Shown here piece by piece: positions 1 to 12,220 of a DNA stretch of 64,000 nucleotides. The notes below the pieces were generated by a model. It was not told the origin of the DNA, did no database searches, and saw only the letters and a program-made list of their open reading frames with translations. Position numbers and translations under genes: made by a program. This DNA comes from Lingula anatina. Taxonomy: Eukaryota > Brachiopoda > Lingulata > Lingulida > Lingulidae. The stretch covers positions 1,396,132 through 1,460,131 of the forward strand of contig NW_019773625.1 in assembly GCF_001039355.2 (NCBI RefSeq), given 5' to 3'. Each line of letters begins with the position of its first letter. The stretch's first letter is position 1.

Positions 1-2106
1 GTAGCCCTTTGGAGCTGGGTAAATACCTACAATAGATATAGAAAACATAATAAGACAGCTGATGATGCAAAGTCTTATATACTTACTGTCTTTTTAATTT
101 GCATTACAGTCCCAGATAAAAAAGATATCTGTTCAACTGATTGTGGTTTAAAGGTATGCTATCAGTGTTTGGAATGTCTCAAAGTTATATTTCAGACAGT
201 TATGCAAAGCCACTCATTTTTCAAAATAAAGATTTTCAAAAACGAGAAACCCCTCAAATAAAATCACCTGACAGCAATATTTCCTTATGAAATGTAAAGG
301 AAGACAGGGCAGTCTAAGTAACTTTCCAATTAAATCCATAAGAACTTAATTTTTTAATGAGTAATGGCATTACAAAAAGTCAAATCCTCAAGTCAGTGTA
401 AGAGGAGTTACTGATATAGTGAAGGGTATAACTTTTCATATGCCTAGTTGTACATGTAATAGGAACCTAGGAAAGCCAGGAAAGATACTACAAGAGGGCA
501 TAGTGCATATACAACATGTGGGTTGGTTCAAAGCACTGTTCAGAGTAAAACCCCACGAGCAAATGGTTATTGCTTAGGGCTTTATCTTCACCCTCAACTT
601 ACCCATGGCTAGTGGCCTTATCCATTGTCTTGTCCCAAGGTCATACCTCCAAATATCATTGAAGGTAGTATTCGTTGATGTACAGCCACCAAACACATAC
701 ATCGACTTGTCAAAGTAGCACACACTGTGAGAGTATCTCTCCACTATGGTGGGGCCATCCTCTGGAGGAATAAAGGTCCAGGTGATATTGGACTCTGTTA
801 GGGCACGGTAAAGGGCTTGTTGTTTATGGACCATAAGACCTGAAATTCAGGTGAAAAAATAGATTAACAATAAATTTGAAAGTATAGCTGTGAATAAAAG
901 AAAAAGTGTCCTCAGCTAAGCAGGTCAAAGAGGACAGTGTGTTTTACAGTATTAATAATATACTATGAACATTCTTTATGACACCGGTCTCTTAGTCTTA
1001 CCTTGATTAATTAATAAAAAAAGAAATAAAATGAAAAAAATAAAACGGTCTAGATGGGTATATCACAATCCGCTAGGGGCGCTACAGTAGTGACTATCCA
1101 GGGGTAGTGAAGTGTAAAACTGATATCAGCCTGCTGACAGCTCACCTATGGCAACCCTTTCTTAAATCTCTCTTTTAGCGCCGTGTAAATAAACAAATAC
1201 AAGCCATTTACTAGATAAGCTGTAAATCAAAGAGTAAATTCCGGTCATGTGATTTTCCGTGTTGCAGTCTTAGAGAACTTTGATTTGAGGACGTTTTTAA
1301 GTTTTGCCTCGACAAAATGTTTAAAATTTCAGATATGTACTGCATGGGAGTTTTTGTAATTTATGCCGTGTAAAGTTCATGAAATTTGCAATATTATGCC
1401 GAAAAATCGTGAAAATTGAACCATGCTAAGTATAGTTTATTTGATGAGCAATATTTATAGTACATGATATGCACGGAAGCCATCCCAGCCATGTGCTTGT
1501 GCGGTCCCCAATTGGGGTTTGTTTCCAGGTCATTAGATTAACATACAGCCCTAATTGCCCTAATTTGGTCACAAGCAATTTGAGCTGCAGCTACAGCTGA
1601 GTGATCACCGCTGGTCAGTAGTTACAGATTCTTAGCTGAAGAGTGTGGACACTTTTGGTGAATTTTTGCAGTTAAAAAACTTCAATATCTTTGTTGCTTG
1701 TAGGAATATTTCAAAAATTCCAAAAGAATTCATCTGTTTTTTGTATCACCTTTCAGAAGATATAAGTATAGTAATTTTCTGATCAGTTTGAAAAATTTTC
1801 TAATATACCTAGTCTAGGAAAATTACACTGTAATTTCCTTTCACTAAAGATACTAATAAAAAATAAAAAAGCTACTTTTCATTTAAGAAATAAATAAATA
1901 ACTTGTTTCATCTTTACAAAAGAGCATAAAATGTTAGAAAATAACCCGTGTTTCTTACCTTTCACCACTCGGTTCCAAGCTTTGCACACCTGTAACGCCG
2001 ATTTAAAGTCTTTGTAAGGCGACAAGTACCACAAAATATGCTCCAATATTTCTTCTGGTAAGTCATCGATAGCGGTACAAAATACTGTATTCTTTGATCC
2101 ATCCAT
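1..2106 (-). CDS. FBXO42: F-box/kelch protein FBXO42, 5' three exons (partial)
   Basis: Substrate-recognition subunit of an SCF-type ubiquitin ligase; the human protein targets p53 (family knowledge). Exons read on the minus strand: 2106-1959 (ATG at 2106, F-box with LPEEILEHILWYLSPYKDFK), 839-603 (linker and first kelch blade, SHSVCYFDKSMYVFGGCTS), and 26-1 (GIYPAPKGY), which runs off the window. All junctions have GT-AG sites and both introns are phase 1, so the frame is continuous. Residue order matches recalled human FBXO42 (F-box, then YVFGGC, FNDLWRLDL, EWIRPLASG, YPSPK). The remaining kelch repeats and C-terminal tail lie left of the window. The start is the first ATG of the frame, directly before the F-box, so the N-terminus is shorter than the human one. 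Intron 1 (840-1958) shows no other gene. Confidence 0.9.
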
Positions 2107-2558
2107 TATTTCAATAAGGACTTAAATACCGAATCAATTTAATCAAAGTTTACACATCAATTTTGTATTCGACTGGAGGCAGCCATTTTTTTGTGCCGTA
2201 GTAGAACGCTAAAGGTGATTGGCCAGAATTCCTAAGTTGGCCTATTAAAGAGCATGTTCCCATTTCTGCGTGCTTCTTGTAGAAAACTTCCGGTTCTGGG
2301 TCAAGTGACAGCTCAATCCACAGGGCTTTTTCCGAACAAGAGCAAGACATATTTAGTAGGTGGCACTTTACCTTTTTGTTGAAACAGGTAGTGGAGAAGT
2401 AAATTGCCTTTTCATGGGACAATACCACACATACATATTTGTTTTTATTATTTGATCCATTTGGATCACAAAAATTAAATGAAAGCTGCGCCAATACATG
2501 TACATTGACATTATAATTTATATTGTAACTTCCTGTTGCAGATTGTGGGACCACCAGC
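2107..2558. promoter_or_regulatory. Shared upstream region of FBXO42 and CCDC115 (probable bidirectional promoter)
   Basis: Only 452 bp separate the two divergent start codons. Around 2180-2230 there is a minus-strand AAAAATGGCTGCC-like motif (YY1/start-site type) and an inverted CCAAT box (gattggcc), both typical of housekeeping bidirectional promoters. A pyrimidine-rich tract ending in cag at 2541 lies 17 bp before the CCDC115 ATG and could be the acceptor of a 5' UTR intron. A 136-codon minus-strand frame across this interval has no recognisable protein and is taken as chance. Confidence 0.5.
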
Positions 2559-3290
2559 ATGGAAGACAGTGATCAGCTGGACAAGGTATGCAGACAACTG
2601 GATCAGCTTGTCTTGGACTTATTTAACACTCTGGACTCTTTGTATTCTGAACAAGCTAATCTTGACCTACAAATGAAAGATGGCTACCTCCAGATGTCCA
2701 AGGCTCGCTACACCATGGGAAACAAAGCAGTGTCTTCTCTACAGTATGACACCAGAAACATGCAAGCTGTGGTCAAAGTTGATGCAGTGGCGCCCTCTGT
2801 CGATGGTGGTGGAAACGATTACGTGTTTTCTTTAGTGAAATGTGGCGAAAAAGGAGAGGGTATTGCTCCATCTGGTGGGGAAGGAGATGCAACATCAAAA
2901 GGCTTGAGGCACAGAAATGTGAAATCGGAAAATGTGAAAGATAGTGGTTCGTCAGATCAGCATGATAGGAGTAAGAAAGAGGAAGATGAGACGTGTGAAT
3001 TGGAAAATAAAGAAAGCACGGAAAATGAAAAATGTGCAAATGATAATAAGAAAAAAAGTGAGGACAAAGTCTCATCCAAGAAGGAGAACAATTCAGCTGT
3101 TCGATGTTACGATCCTCTGAAATGGTTTGGGGTGCTTGTACCACAGAGTCTTAGACAGAGCCAAACTGATTTTAAAAAAGCCATTGAAACTGCATGCAAA
3201 ATTGCAGAGCTTCGCACAAACTTGGAAAAAACTCGTATGAAATACGGATCTCTACTACAACAGAAAAAAGAATTACAAGCAGAACAGTAA
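2559..3290 (+). CDS. CCDC115: V-ATPase assembly factor CCDC115 (VMA22-like)
   Basis: A single coding exon of 243 aa. CCDC115, the animal counterpart of yeast Vma22, helps assemble the V0 sector of the vacuolar H+-ATPase with TMEM199 in the ER/ERGIC (family knowledge). Seen here: an N-terminal helical region (residues ~5-60) ending in KARYTMGNKAVSSLQYD, matching the human KARYAMGAKSVGPLQY box; then a charged linker rich in Lys, Glu and Ser (~85-185); then a C-terminal coiled-coil with YDPLKWFGVLVPQSLRQSQ, matching human DPLNWFGILVPHSLRQAQ. The linker makes it about 60 residues longer than the human protein (~180 aa). The start is the first ATG and aligns with the human N-terminus. The neighbour FBXO42 is divergent and SIGMAR1 converges from the right. 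An ATTAAA at 3330 is a possible poly(A) signal. Confidence 0.9.
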   Translation: MEDSDQLDKVCRQLDQLVLDLFNTLDSLYSEQANLDLQMKDGYLQMSKARYTMGNKAVSSLQYDTRNMQAVVKVDAVAPSVDGGGNDYVFSLVKCGEKGEGIAPSGGEGDATSKGLRHRNVKSENVKDSGSSDQHDRSKKEEDETCELENKESTENEKCANDNKKKSEDKVSSKKENNSAVRCYDPLKWFGVLVPQSLRQSQTDFKKAIETACKIAELRTNLEKTRMKYGSLLQQKKELQAEQ

Positions 3291-4909
3291 TCCTCCAACA
3301 ACTGGGATAAGAAATTGATTTAAAATTGCATTAAACTCAATAGTATGTGTACACTACCTTTTTCTTTTTTTGATTTTATCTTTCACATTTATTAAATATA
3401 TGTAATCACAGGATATTATGCGGAATATGATAGCACAGCTGGGTAATTGACTTTAACTTGCTCCTGAATTTTATCCTTGGGATTAAAGTGGAAGTGTGAC
3501 TGTGTCAAAGAAATAATACTTTAAGAAATCACTTGTATAAGGTTTTTATTTTTCGTTGGTGTAAATCTCCTCTTGAGGACATGATCAAATTGGTTGGTAA
3601 CATGATCATATGAGTACAAATAAGAATTAACTTCATTTAAATATTAATAATAACCGATGTAATGGAAAAAAAATGGAAAAAAATTTGAAGGGGAAGTCGT
3701 ATGCACATATTGTGCAAAAAGTTTAACAATAGCTGGGTGTTTGACAATATTTACATTAAATTGAGTATTAAACAGCAAAACTAACAACAGATATGCCTCA
3801 CAAATTTATGCAATAATTCATTTTACTTATGCACTACAAAAAAAAAAAAAAAAAAAAAAATCGTATCTAATATTATGGCACCATATATGGTTAAATCCAT
3901 TCCCATTCAGAAGTAGCAAGCATGAACATTTGTGCTTTGGATGAAGAGAGTAATGTTACATGACATTGTACATCAAATAGGAATGTAAAAATATATGTAT
4001 AATATGTTAACTGTCAATGACAATAATGCTGTAAAAATTACAGAATAATCCTTTCTCTGAAAACCAATTGAACTTTAAAATACATGATAAAATGTTTTGT
4101 AGCAAAATTTATAATCACAATCAACAAAACTAAGAGATTTTTGTTAATCATTAAAGTTTAAGTTAGAATTGAACTAAATACAAATAGATATAGAAAAAAA
4201 TTAAAAGCAGAAAAAGTTCAAATTTAAATAACGACATAAAATTTATAATAAGCAAAAATAAGAAAAAAATGTTTTGTTTTTTAAAGATCAGTTTTGTGAT
4301 TGTTTTTCTGTTAAACAGTGACCTTTTTTCAGAATAACACCGATATCAGTGCTATGGAAGATTGCTATGCATATTCCAACAAAAGATCACAAAATGATGA
4401 AAAGAATCTATTTCTCTCTCATGCACACACGAACAAACACAAACCTAGTCTACAGTGCCTGGATAGGAAACAAGGTTGTGGTATTTTATTTGTTGTACTT
4501 ATTATGACAGAAAAAATAAATTTTGAAAAATACCCAAAATATGCCATCACAAACCTAAGACAGATGGGATAAGGTTATTTATAAACAAAATTCAATCACA
4601 CGCTCTAGTCCTCTTTATTGCTCTCCACCTTGTTTTGCACTAAAATTTTCTTAATGTTTTCCACAAATAAGTATCGTGACATCTATAAGATTCTTTAGAA
4701 TCTTACACAGTGTATATGATCACAGTGTTCCCAATATTAAATCTCAAGAATTACAAATCCCTTGCCTAACAATAATTACGTAAATATATCTGGTCAATCT
4801 TCATCTAATACATCCTGTTCTGGTAAAAAACCTAATTACTGGGGGGGAAAAAATAATAAAACATGAGCCCATTTCAATTTTAAAAAAATGTTGCTTTCAC
4901 CCCATTAAA
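3291..4909. other. Convergent 3' flanks of CCDC115 and SIGMAR1
   Basis: No coding exon is visible. The stretch is very AT-rich, with a poly(A) run at 3838-3860. A minus-strand AATAAA (TTTATT at 4614-4619) is a plausible poly(A) signal for SIGMAR1, giving a 3' UTR of roughly 300 nt. An 84-codon plus-strand frame at 4318-4572 has no family features and overlaps this 3' end. Confidence 0.6.
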
Positions 4910-7492
4910 TCACAGATTTCCCTTTAAATAATCACGGAACTCCCCGACAAACAAAGACCCTTCCATCCACAATGCCTTTGCATACACCCTCACGGTGTAG
5001 AAAGCTGTAACAAAGTCTGTGGTTCCAAACACAGTGTCCGCCAGGGCAAAGGGAAGTGTGGATGGTATAAATCCTCGGCCATACTCTACCATCCATGTGT
5101 CAGCTTTGAAGTTAAGAGATGTGACCTCTCCCATTCCATGATAAATGGTGTCCCCTGAAATGTATTTGGCGAGAAGGAGATTGATATTGCAGTGATGAAT
5201 AAGTAAAGAAGCAAAGAAATAAGAGTGCATAAAAAATCTGAATGAAAATTATTTAAAAAAAGAAACGAGTGATTGAGTGAATGTGCATTTACAGGGTGGG
5301 TGAGTTGATATATATACCAGTGAATGAATTAATGAAAAAACAAAGAAACAAACAAATATATTATGAATGAAGGTCTATCACATCTTACAACTATTTGAGG
5401 TAGAGACTATTAACGCGGGTAACACATCACCATTCACGTCAACAAGTCTAAATGGTGGCTTGAAATGTAGCTTATGAATCTCATCATCAATAACTTAAAG
5501 ATGGCATACAAAAGTGTGCTGTTAAGCTCTTGTTATTAATGTGATGGTATATCAGGGGCAGATCCAGAGATTTTTTCTGACAGTCTTCCAAATTATCCTT
5601 GTTGATCCAGCCTCCATTTTTGACCGTCTTCCGACAAAAAAATTAGATACCCATCAATGAAAAATTGAAAATCTGACCGTCTTCCGGAAGACCCAGAAGA
5701 CGGCCTGAATCCGCCCCTGTATATAGCAACGTAACGGTAGTGTATGGCTCTCATTATCAATAAAAAAGTGAACAGAAACATAGCAGATGGGCCTCTGAAT
5801 TAATTCTGTATATATTGGAGTCAAGAACTACTGTGTTTTATCACCAGGTCCTATGTATTACCAGGCCCATAAAGTATTAAATCTGTATTGAAGTCAAGAA
5901 AAACTGCATTTTATAAACTCCTTACCAGGTCCATAAACAGTGCTTTTCATTTCCCCTTCCTTCCACTGCAAGTATTGTCCAGTGATCAATGTATCTGAGA
6001 TATTGGCCCAGTACCTGCCTGTTTAAATAAGGGACATATATTTAGACAGCTGGCTACTAGATGAAATTTGTAATAATTGGGAGGAAAACTACAAAATCAG
6101 AATGCAAACAGATATTCTTCTTTAGAATAAGGCTGCTGTATATTTCTGCTGTGAATACTTGCACAATCAGAAATATTGAGTTGTGTCATGGTATCTTTGT
6201 CACCTCATAAATTTCCTTGGGACTCTTACTCTCCACTCTTAAGAATGTAACAAATGAAAAGATAGGATATAAAAATATGACTCCTCATCTATGTATACAC
6301 CAAAGCCCAAGGTATAAAGTCTATGGAAACTCACCATACATGGCTAAAGAATTTAATACTTAAATAAAAATAAAGAATAGAGGCACAATCAGCCCTATGA
6401 TATCCAGTGTCTGGGGTAGCGCTAGCAATTTTTGTCGCTTAACCAAATCACCACTTTTTTGTCAATTTGTTATCAAAATGGTTATAATTTGACTAAAACA
6501 ACTCAAATCAAGCCCTTTTTCTTTAGCCAATTTAAGTAAGTTTTAGCATTTGGCTAAATTGGCCAGTGTTAGCGCTACCCCAGAGTGTAAAAAACTTTAC
6601 GTCTGTGATACCTGAGTGCCCTGCTGTATCGATGGCTGTACCAAAGAAGAGAACATACTCTGTGAGGGAGGCATGAACCACCATCATACTCCCCATCCAG
6701 CCTCCTGCATTGACAAAGATCCATTGATGATCTCTACTGGGAAGTATGTGCCCTGGGTACAGATCCTCTAGTTCTTTGAGGATATCTCTGAATGCTGCCT
6801 CAGCCTCATAGCCTGAAAAATTAAGTGTGTTAGGTGAGATAGTGAGCTGTTTGTTATTGTGCTTGGCGTGATAGTGGGCCAAGTGACAATCTGTTAGGTT
6901 AGATAGCTGTGACAGTCTTAGAAAATGTCAACAGACAAATGTTAGTCTTTTTAACTGTTTTTTTTAAACAACTATTACTGTTATTACTAATTTTTACCAT
7001 ATTATTTAGATTATTAGATTATGTACTTGGTGTGATTGCACTAGGCGTGTTAAAGCACTGGAGAGAAAAGGTCTTGTGCAGAGGCATTCATTTTCTTTGA
7101 ATGAAGGATTAATTTGTTATTCAGTGGCATCATGTTCTGTAGGATTTTTTTAGGAAGCAGCTCTCTATTCACAGCCTGTCAGTGATATTGCATTAGACTA
7201 GGATAAGGCAAAATATTTCATTAATTTACGCATCTGTGCTGAATGACACAAGCAAACGATTCACTGATCGTCTATGCATGGTCATAGGGCTCGTACACAA
7301 TGAAAACAAACGATGTTAAACAATGACACAACGGTAAATACCTGCATATTTCTCTGATATCTTGGCTATCTTCCCTGCATCAAACACATAATCTTTGTTG
7401 GATAGCCAAAAGTGTATACCATAAACAAGTACACCTAGAAGTAAGCTAATTTTAACTAAAGAAATGATACATCTTAGCATGCAGACCACCAT
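4910..7492 (-). CDS. SIGMAR1: Sigma non-opioid intracellular receptor 1 (ERG2 family), four exons
   Basis: ER-membrane ligand-binding chaperone of the ERG2/sigma-1 family. Exons on minus: 7492-7342, 6812-6612, 6018-5926 and 5154-4910, all phase-1 junctions with GT-AG, giving 229 aa (human 223). The N-terminus carries one hydrophobic helix (~residues 8-30, [16 protein letters not shown]) as in the trimeric human receptor. Then come [36 protein letters not shown] and [17 protein letters not shown]. The last exon has [20 protein letters not shown] and two C-terminal amphipathic helices. The two ligand-site carboxylates known in human (Asp126, Glu172) are present in ISDT and MVEYGRG. The ATG at 7492 gives an N-terminus that aligns with the family. 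Intron 3 holds a MITE at 5553-5719. Confidence 0.95.
5553..5719. mobile_element. hAT-like MITE, copy 1 (167 bp), in SIGMAR1 intron 3
   Basis: Terminal inverted repeats are CAGGGGCAGATCCAG at the left and CTGAATCCGCCCCTG at the right, with internal repeats of GACCGTCTTCCG. It is bracketed by a perfect 5-bp duplication, tatat. A second copy with its own 5-bp duplication lies at 39192-39348. It has no coding capacity. The CAGGGGC start is typical of hAT elements; most hATs give 8-bp duplications, so the 5-bp size would point to a shorter-TSD lineage. Confidence 0.8.
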
Positions 7493-7560
7493 TTTGAACC
7501 AAACAAACTTTGCCGCTTTTCATTGGTCGAGTCTTGTAAGCATGACCATGATTGGCTTAT
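7493..7560 (-). promoter_or_regulatory. SIGMAR1 proximal promoter region
   Basis: Two CCAAT boxes in gene orientation (ATTGG on plus at 7522-7526 and 7551-7555) lie 30-65 bp upstream of the ATG. This spacing suggests a short 5' UTR and a TATA-less promoter. No TATA box is obvious. Confidence 0.4.
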
Positions 7561-7956
7561 TTTTTAAATAGTTTTCCAATCTCCTTAAAAGAAGATTATT
7601 CAGTTTATCAGGCAATGAGGTTGTAGTATTTTCAAGACTGCGGAGTTCTATTTAAACAATTTAATAATTACTTCCGTTTTAGGACAGGTGAGTTGTTTGT
7701 GGTTACCTAAGCAAGCTAAAGCTTTTCCCGTGTTACTTACTTTTTAAAATGCAAATTGAAGTGAAAGCAAAGAGTTTTGTGTGACCAAACTTACAGTTCT
7801 TTTGGAGTTGTGCTTAATATGTCTAACTAGTCGATTGCTTGTTCAAAAATTAGTTAAAAATTTAAAAAAATAAACACGCCTTGCGGCATGCTATCGACGA
7901 ATTCTTAATTAAAGCCGAGCTTGCCTAAGGGTGCACAAAACAGCAAAAACTTGGAA

Positions 7957-7960
7957 TTAG

Positions 7961-7993
<33 letters not shown>

Positions 7994-8007
7994 CGCCCCC
8001 CCCCCCC
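7957..8007. repeat. (AAT)n microsatellite followed by a C12 run
   Basis: About ten AAT/ATA units, then aaacg, then twelve consecutive C at 7996-8007. Confidence 0.9.
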
Positions 8008-8249
8008 AAATTAAAGAAAAAAAGTCCTCGATCATTACAGTACAAACATGAGACATACAGTAGCTCTCCTGAGTCCTACCCGAAATGAAGAGACCGAGGA
8101 TGAGAAATTGAAGAAAAAAAATGCTGAGCTCATTACACAAAGTTGATATCAAACAACTATCATTTGATATTTAATTTTTAGTTGTATCATGAGTGACTCT
8201 TTCTAAAAGTGATCTTGAAAACTTAAACATTTAATCTTTATTTTCTTAT

Positions 8250-9801
8250 GATCACCATCATTGGTGTTTTTCAAAACTTCCAAGAACCCTTGTTTTGCGA
8301 AGGCAACTAGTAACTTCAGATACATAGACAACACATGGTATCACAATCATTGGTGTTTTTCGAAACTTCAAGAACCCTTGTTTTGCGTAGGCAACTCTCA
8401 AGACCCTGCAGGAACTGGTAAAAACACGATCAAAAGCTTTCAATATTGCGTCATTTCCCTCTCGAACTTGTCGCCCATGGGGAGGATGCACAATTTTCCC
8501 ATCAATATGTCACCTCTTGACAGAGAGATAACAAGCTGACAGTGTGCTGAGGGTCAATTAGCTATGATGTCTTTGGATCTGACCAGCTGATCCAAATCAT
8601 ATCCAGCAAGATGAAATGACTTTGATTGCTACTTGAACAACCATTTGGAAGACTTTGATTGTCTCTAAGGAAACATCACCCTGAGATTTTTGGTGAACCT
8701 CTTTCTTGACATGTTCCTCCAGTCCACATGGGAAATAACTTTTTCACAATTAGATTTAAGACTACTCCAATCTTGCACATCGTCAAACAAGTTTCTTTGG
8801 TGCATTCTTGTTCATCTTGTGTAAGGGTCTTTGTAATCTCATCTTTTCTGATGTGGTGGCCAAAACCTTTACTAGTAGTTTCATTCTTGAGATGGTTTGT
8901 AAGATATTCTCAGACTCACTTTGAATAGTTTCTTTAAGCTTACACCATAAAATGTTCCAAAAATGTTTAGTAGCTTTCCTACTGATTTAAATTCGGACAA
9001 TGTGAGCTTCTTTTGCATATTCTTGGATGGTGTCCAAAAAAAAAAATAAATAAAAAATGGACATGAATGATGAATTTCACCATGTTTTGTCTTGATATTT
9101 ATTTATTTTCAAATAAGGGGCAAAGGAACTATTTAATGCAATAGAATTATATGGCAAAAGATCAAACACTTATTAATTGTTTTTCTAAAACCCTCCATAC
9201 ACTTAATAATCTCTGTAAATAAGNNNNNNNNNNNNNNNNNNNNNNNNNNNNNNNNNNNNNNNNNNNNNNNNNNNNNNNNNNNNNNNNNNNNNNNNNNNNN
9301 NNNNNNNNNNNNNNNNNNNNNNNNNNNNNNNNNNNNNNNNNNNNNNNNNNNNNNNNNNNNNNNNNNNNNNNNNNNNNNNNNNNNNNNNNNNNNNNNNNNN
9401 NNNNNNNNNNNNNNNNNNNNNNNNNNNNNNNNNNNNNNNNNNNNNNNNNNNNNNNNNNNNNNNNNNNNNNNNNNNNNNNNNNNNNNNNNNNNNNNNNNNN
9501 NNNNNNNNNNNNNNNNNNNNNNNNNNNNNNNNNNNNNNNNNNNNNNNNNNNNNNNNNNNNNNNNNNNNNNNNNNNNNNNNNNNNNNNNNNNNNNNNNNNN
9601 NNNNNNNNNNNNNNNNNNNNNNNNNNNNNNNNNNNNNNNNNNNNNNNNNNNNNNNNNNNNNNNNNNNNNNNNNNNNNNNNNNNNNNNNNNNNNNNNNNNN
9701 NNNNNNNNNNNNNNNNNNNNNNNNNNNNNNNNNNNNNNNNNNNNNNNNNNNNNNNNNNNNNNNNNNNNNNNNNNNNNNNNNNNNNNNNNNNNNNNNNNNT
9801 C

Positions 9802-9835
<34 letters not shown>

Positions 9836-12010
9836 ACATGAATGATGAATTTCACCATGTTTTGTCTTGACATTTATTTATTTTCAAATAAAGACCAAAG
9901 GAACTATTTAATGCAATAGAATTATATGGCAAAAGATCAAACACTTATTAATTGTTTTTCTAAAATCCTCCATACACTTAATAATCTCTGTAAATAAGAT
10001 TATTATTATTATTATTATTATTATTATTTATTTGTTTTCTATGGGTTTTGATTTCTTTTTTTAGGTTTATAAATTATGAATTAATTTTATATGTAACAGT
10101 AATTAACATGCAAAAATGATAAAAGAACACTACTTTAGGGTCTATGAGGAATAGGTTGTCTGTGAGGACAGATGATTTTATTTATTTATTTATTTATTTA
10201 TTTTTATTTTGTTTTTATGTTTAGAATGGATTAATCAGTACTTACAAAACAGAAAATGCATGAAGGCAGAATACACATGCTGTTATTATGTTTTTCATCA
10301 TGAGTAATCAATACCCAGACTAAGCCCAAACTAGCCAACAGGATTGGCATGAAAGTACAGCCTAACATGACTGAAATTTGTCAAATTAAAAATAAACAGA
10401 GCTTTCTACCTAAGGAGAACTGATGTAGTTTTTTAATACTGTAAGTTGTATTATATAATTAAATTACGAAAATATTGAGTAGAATACATACTAAGGGAGG
10501 TAGACTGATATGTCATTGCGTGCACATTTCTAATCAAAACTCCATTCAGCACAGAGGAATCAGTAACACAGACAACACCTGGCATCGCTATCATTAGTGT
10601 TTTTTAGAAACTTCAAGAACCCTTGTTTTGCGTAGGCAGCTATCAAGACGCTGCAGGAACTGGTAAACACGAGTCGAAAGCTTTCAATACTGCGTCATTT
10701 CCCTCTCAAACTTGTCGCCCATGGGGAGGATGCACAATTTTCCCATCAATATGTCCCCTCTTGACAGACAGATAACAAGCTGACAGTGTGCTGAGGGTCA
10801 GTTAGCTATGATGTCTTTAGTTCTGACCAGCTGATCCTAATCATATCCAGCAAGATGAAACGACTTCTATTGCTACTTGAACAACCATTTGGAAGACTTT
10901 GATTGTCTCTAAGGAAACATCACCTATGCCCCTGAGATTTTTGGTGAACCTCTTTCTTGACAAGTTCCTCCAGTCTACACGAGAAATAACTATTTCACAG
11001 TTAAGCTTAGACCATAAAATGTTCCAAAAAATGTTTAGTAACTTTTCTACTGATTTAAAGTCAGACACTGTAAGCTTCTTTTGCATTTTCTTGGATAGTG
11101 TCCAAAAAATGGACATGGGTGGTGAATTTCACCACCATTTGTCTTGACATTTATTTTTTTTTTTCAAATGAGGGTCAAAGGAACTATTTAATGAACAGAA
11201 TTATATAGCAAAAGACCAAACACTTAGTACAAGTACTAATATTGTCTTTCTAAAATCCTCCATACTCTTAATAATCTTTGTAAATTAGGTTATTAATTTT
11301 TTTCTTTTTTTTTAACATGGATTTTAATATTTATCTATTGGTTTGTTAATTATGAATTAATTTTATATGTAACAGTAATTAACATGCATGTTTTATAATA
11401 AGGAACAACAATTAAAAAATGACACTACTGTAGGGTCTGTGAGGATTGGGTTGTCTGTAAGAACAGATGATTTTTTTTCATTATGTTTTTATGTTTAGAA
11501 TGAATTAATCAGTACAAAAAAAAAAAAAAAAAATGCACAAAGGCAGACTACCTATGTTGTAATTATGCTATTCTTCATCAAAAATCAATACCTAGACCAA
11601 GACAAAGCTAGCCAAGAGGATGAAGGTGACAACCTAAATGACTGAAATTTGTCAAATCAGAAAAATAAAAAGAGATCTCTACCATAAGAAGGACTTATGA
11701 ATTTTTAAAATATTTTAAATTGTATAATAACTAAATTTAGCGGATATTGAAAAGAATATATACTAAGGCAGGTAGACTGATTTATCATCGCGTGCACATT
11801 ACTAATCAAAACTCCATTCAGCATAGAGGTATTTTAGTAACATACACAACACATGGCATCACGATCATTTTTCGAGACTTCAAGAGCCCATGTTTTGCGT
11901 AGGCAACTATCAAGACATCCATTACCTCGCACAAACTGGTAAACATGTCAAAAGTTTACAATACTTTTACCCTTACAATACTTTCTAGTAATTTCCTTCT
12001 CAAATGTCTT
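8250..12010. repeat. Locally duplicated ~1.2 kb noncoding repeat units
   Basis: The same modules recur in the same order. The box around ggtgtttttc.aaacttcaagaacccttgttttgcg.aggcaac is at 8258, 8350, 10600 and, diverged, 11866, with another copy at 15478. The module gaccagctgatcc...aaggaaacatcacc is at 8580 and 10825. The module atggacatg...gaatttcaccatgttttgtcttga is at 9058, 9832 and 11110. The module taattatgaattaattttatatgtaacagtaattaacatg is near 10080 and 11350. Copies differ by scattered substitutions and indels. No protein-coding signature was found; short frames inside are broken differently in each copy. This looks like tandem duplication of a repeat, not a gene family. Confidence 0.75.
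9224..9799. other. Assembly gap (576 N)
   Basis: A run of N. The ~190 bp to its left (9032-9223) and the ~200 bp to its right (9800-9998) are nearly the same sequence, so the gap sits between two copies of one segment. Confidence 0.99.
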
Positions 12011-12012
12011 GT
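11480..12012. repeat. Duplicated segment, partner of 15070-15622
   Basis: From cattatgtttttatgtttagaat through accaagacaaagctagccaagagg, agatctctacc, tttagcggatattgaa and catccattacctcgcacaaactggtaaacatg to tttccttctcaaatgtct, the sequence is almost identical to 15070-15622. Identity stops abruptly near 12012. Confidence 0.85.
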
Positions 12013-12220
12013 TATCTCTGCATGTATTGGCTGTTTCACAATTAGGGGTACAAAATAGGGGTCACATTGAGAGAAAAATGAACTCTGATGCATGTGTTTA
12101 ATTTTGTAACAGATAAAAAGAATAACATCTTAACTATGACATCCAACATTTTCAGAACACAATATTAATTATTTTTTGTTTTACGTTCAAATTAACAGAA
12201 CGCCTCTTAGGCTATGATTT

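Noticed and set aside
2150-2560. 136-codon minus-strand frame between FBXO42 and CCDC115
   Set aside because: It covers the promoter-like interval, includes the CCDC115 start region antisense, and shows no domain, signal or family resemblance.
2773-3301. Minus-strand frames opposite CCDC115
   Set aside because: Antisense shadows of the CCDC115 coding exon.
9133-9873. Long minus-strand frames of 225-246 codons
   Set aside because: They exist only because the N gap has no stop codons.
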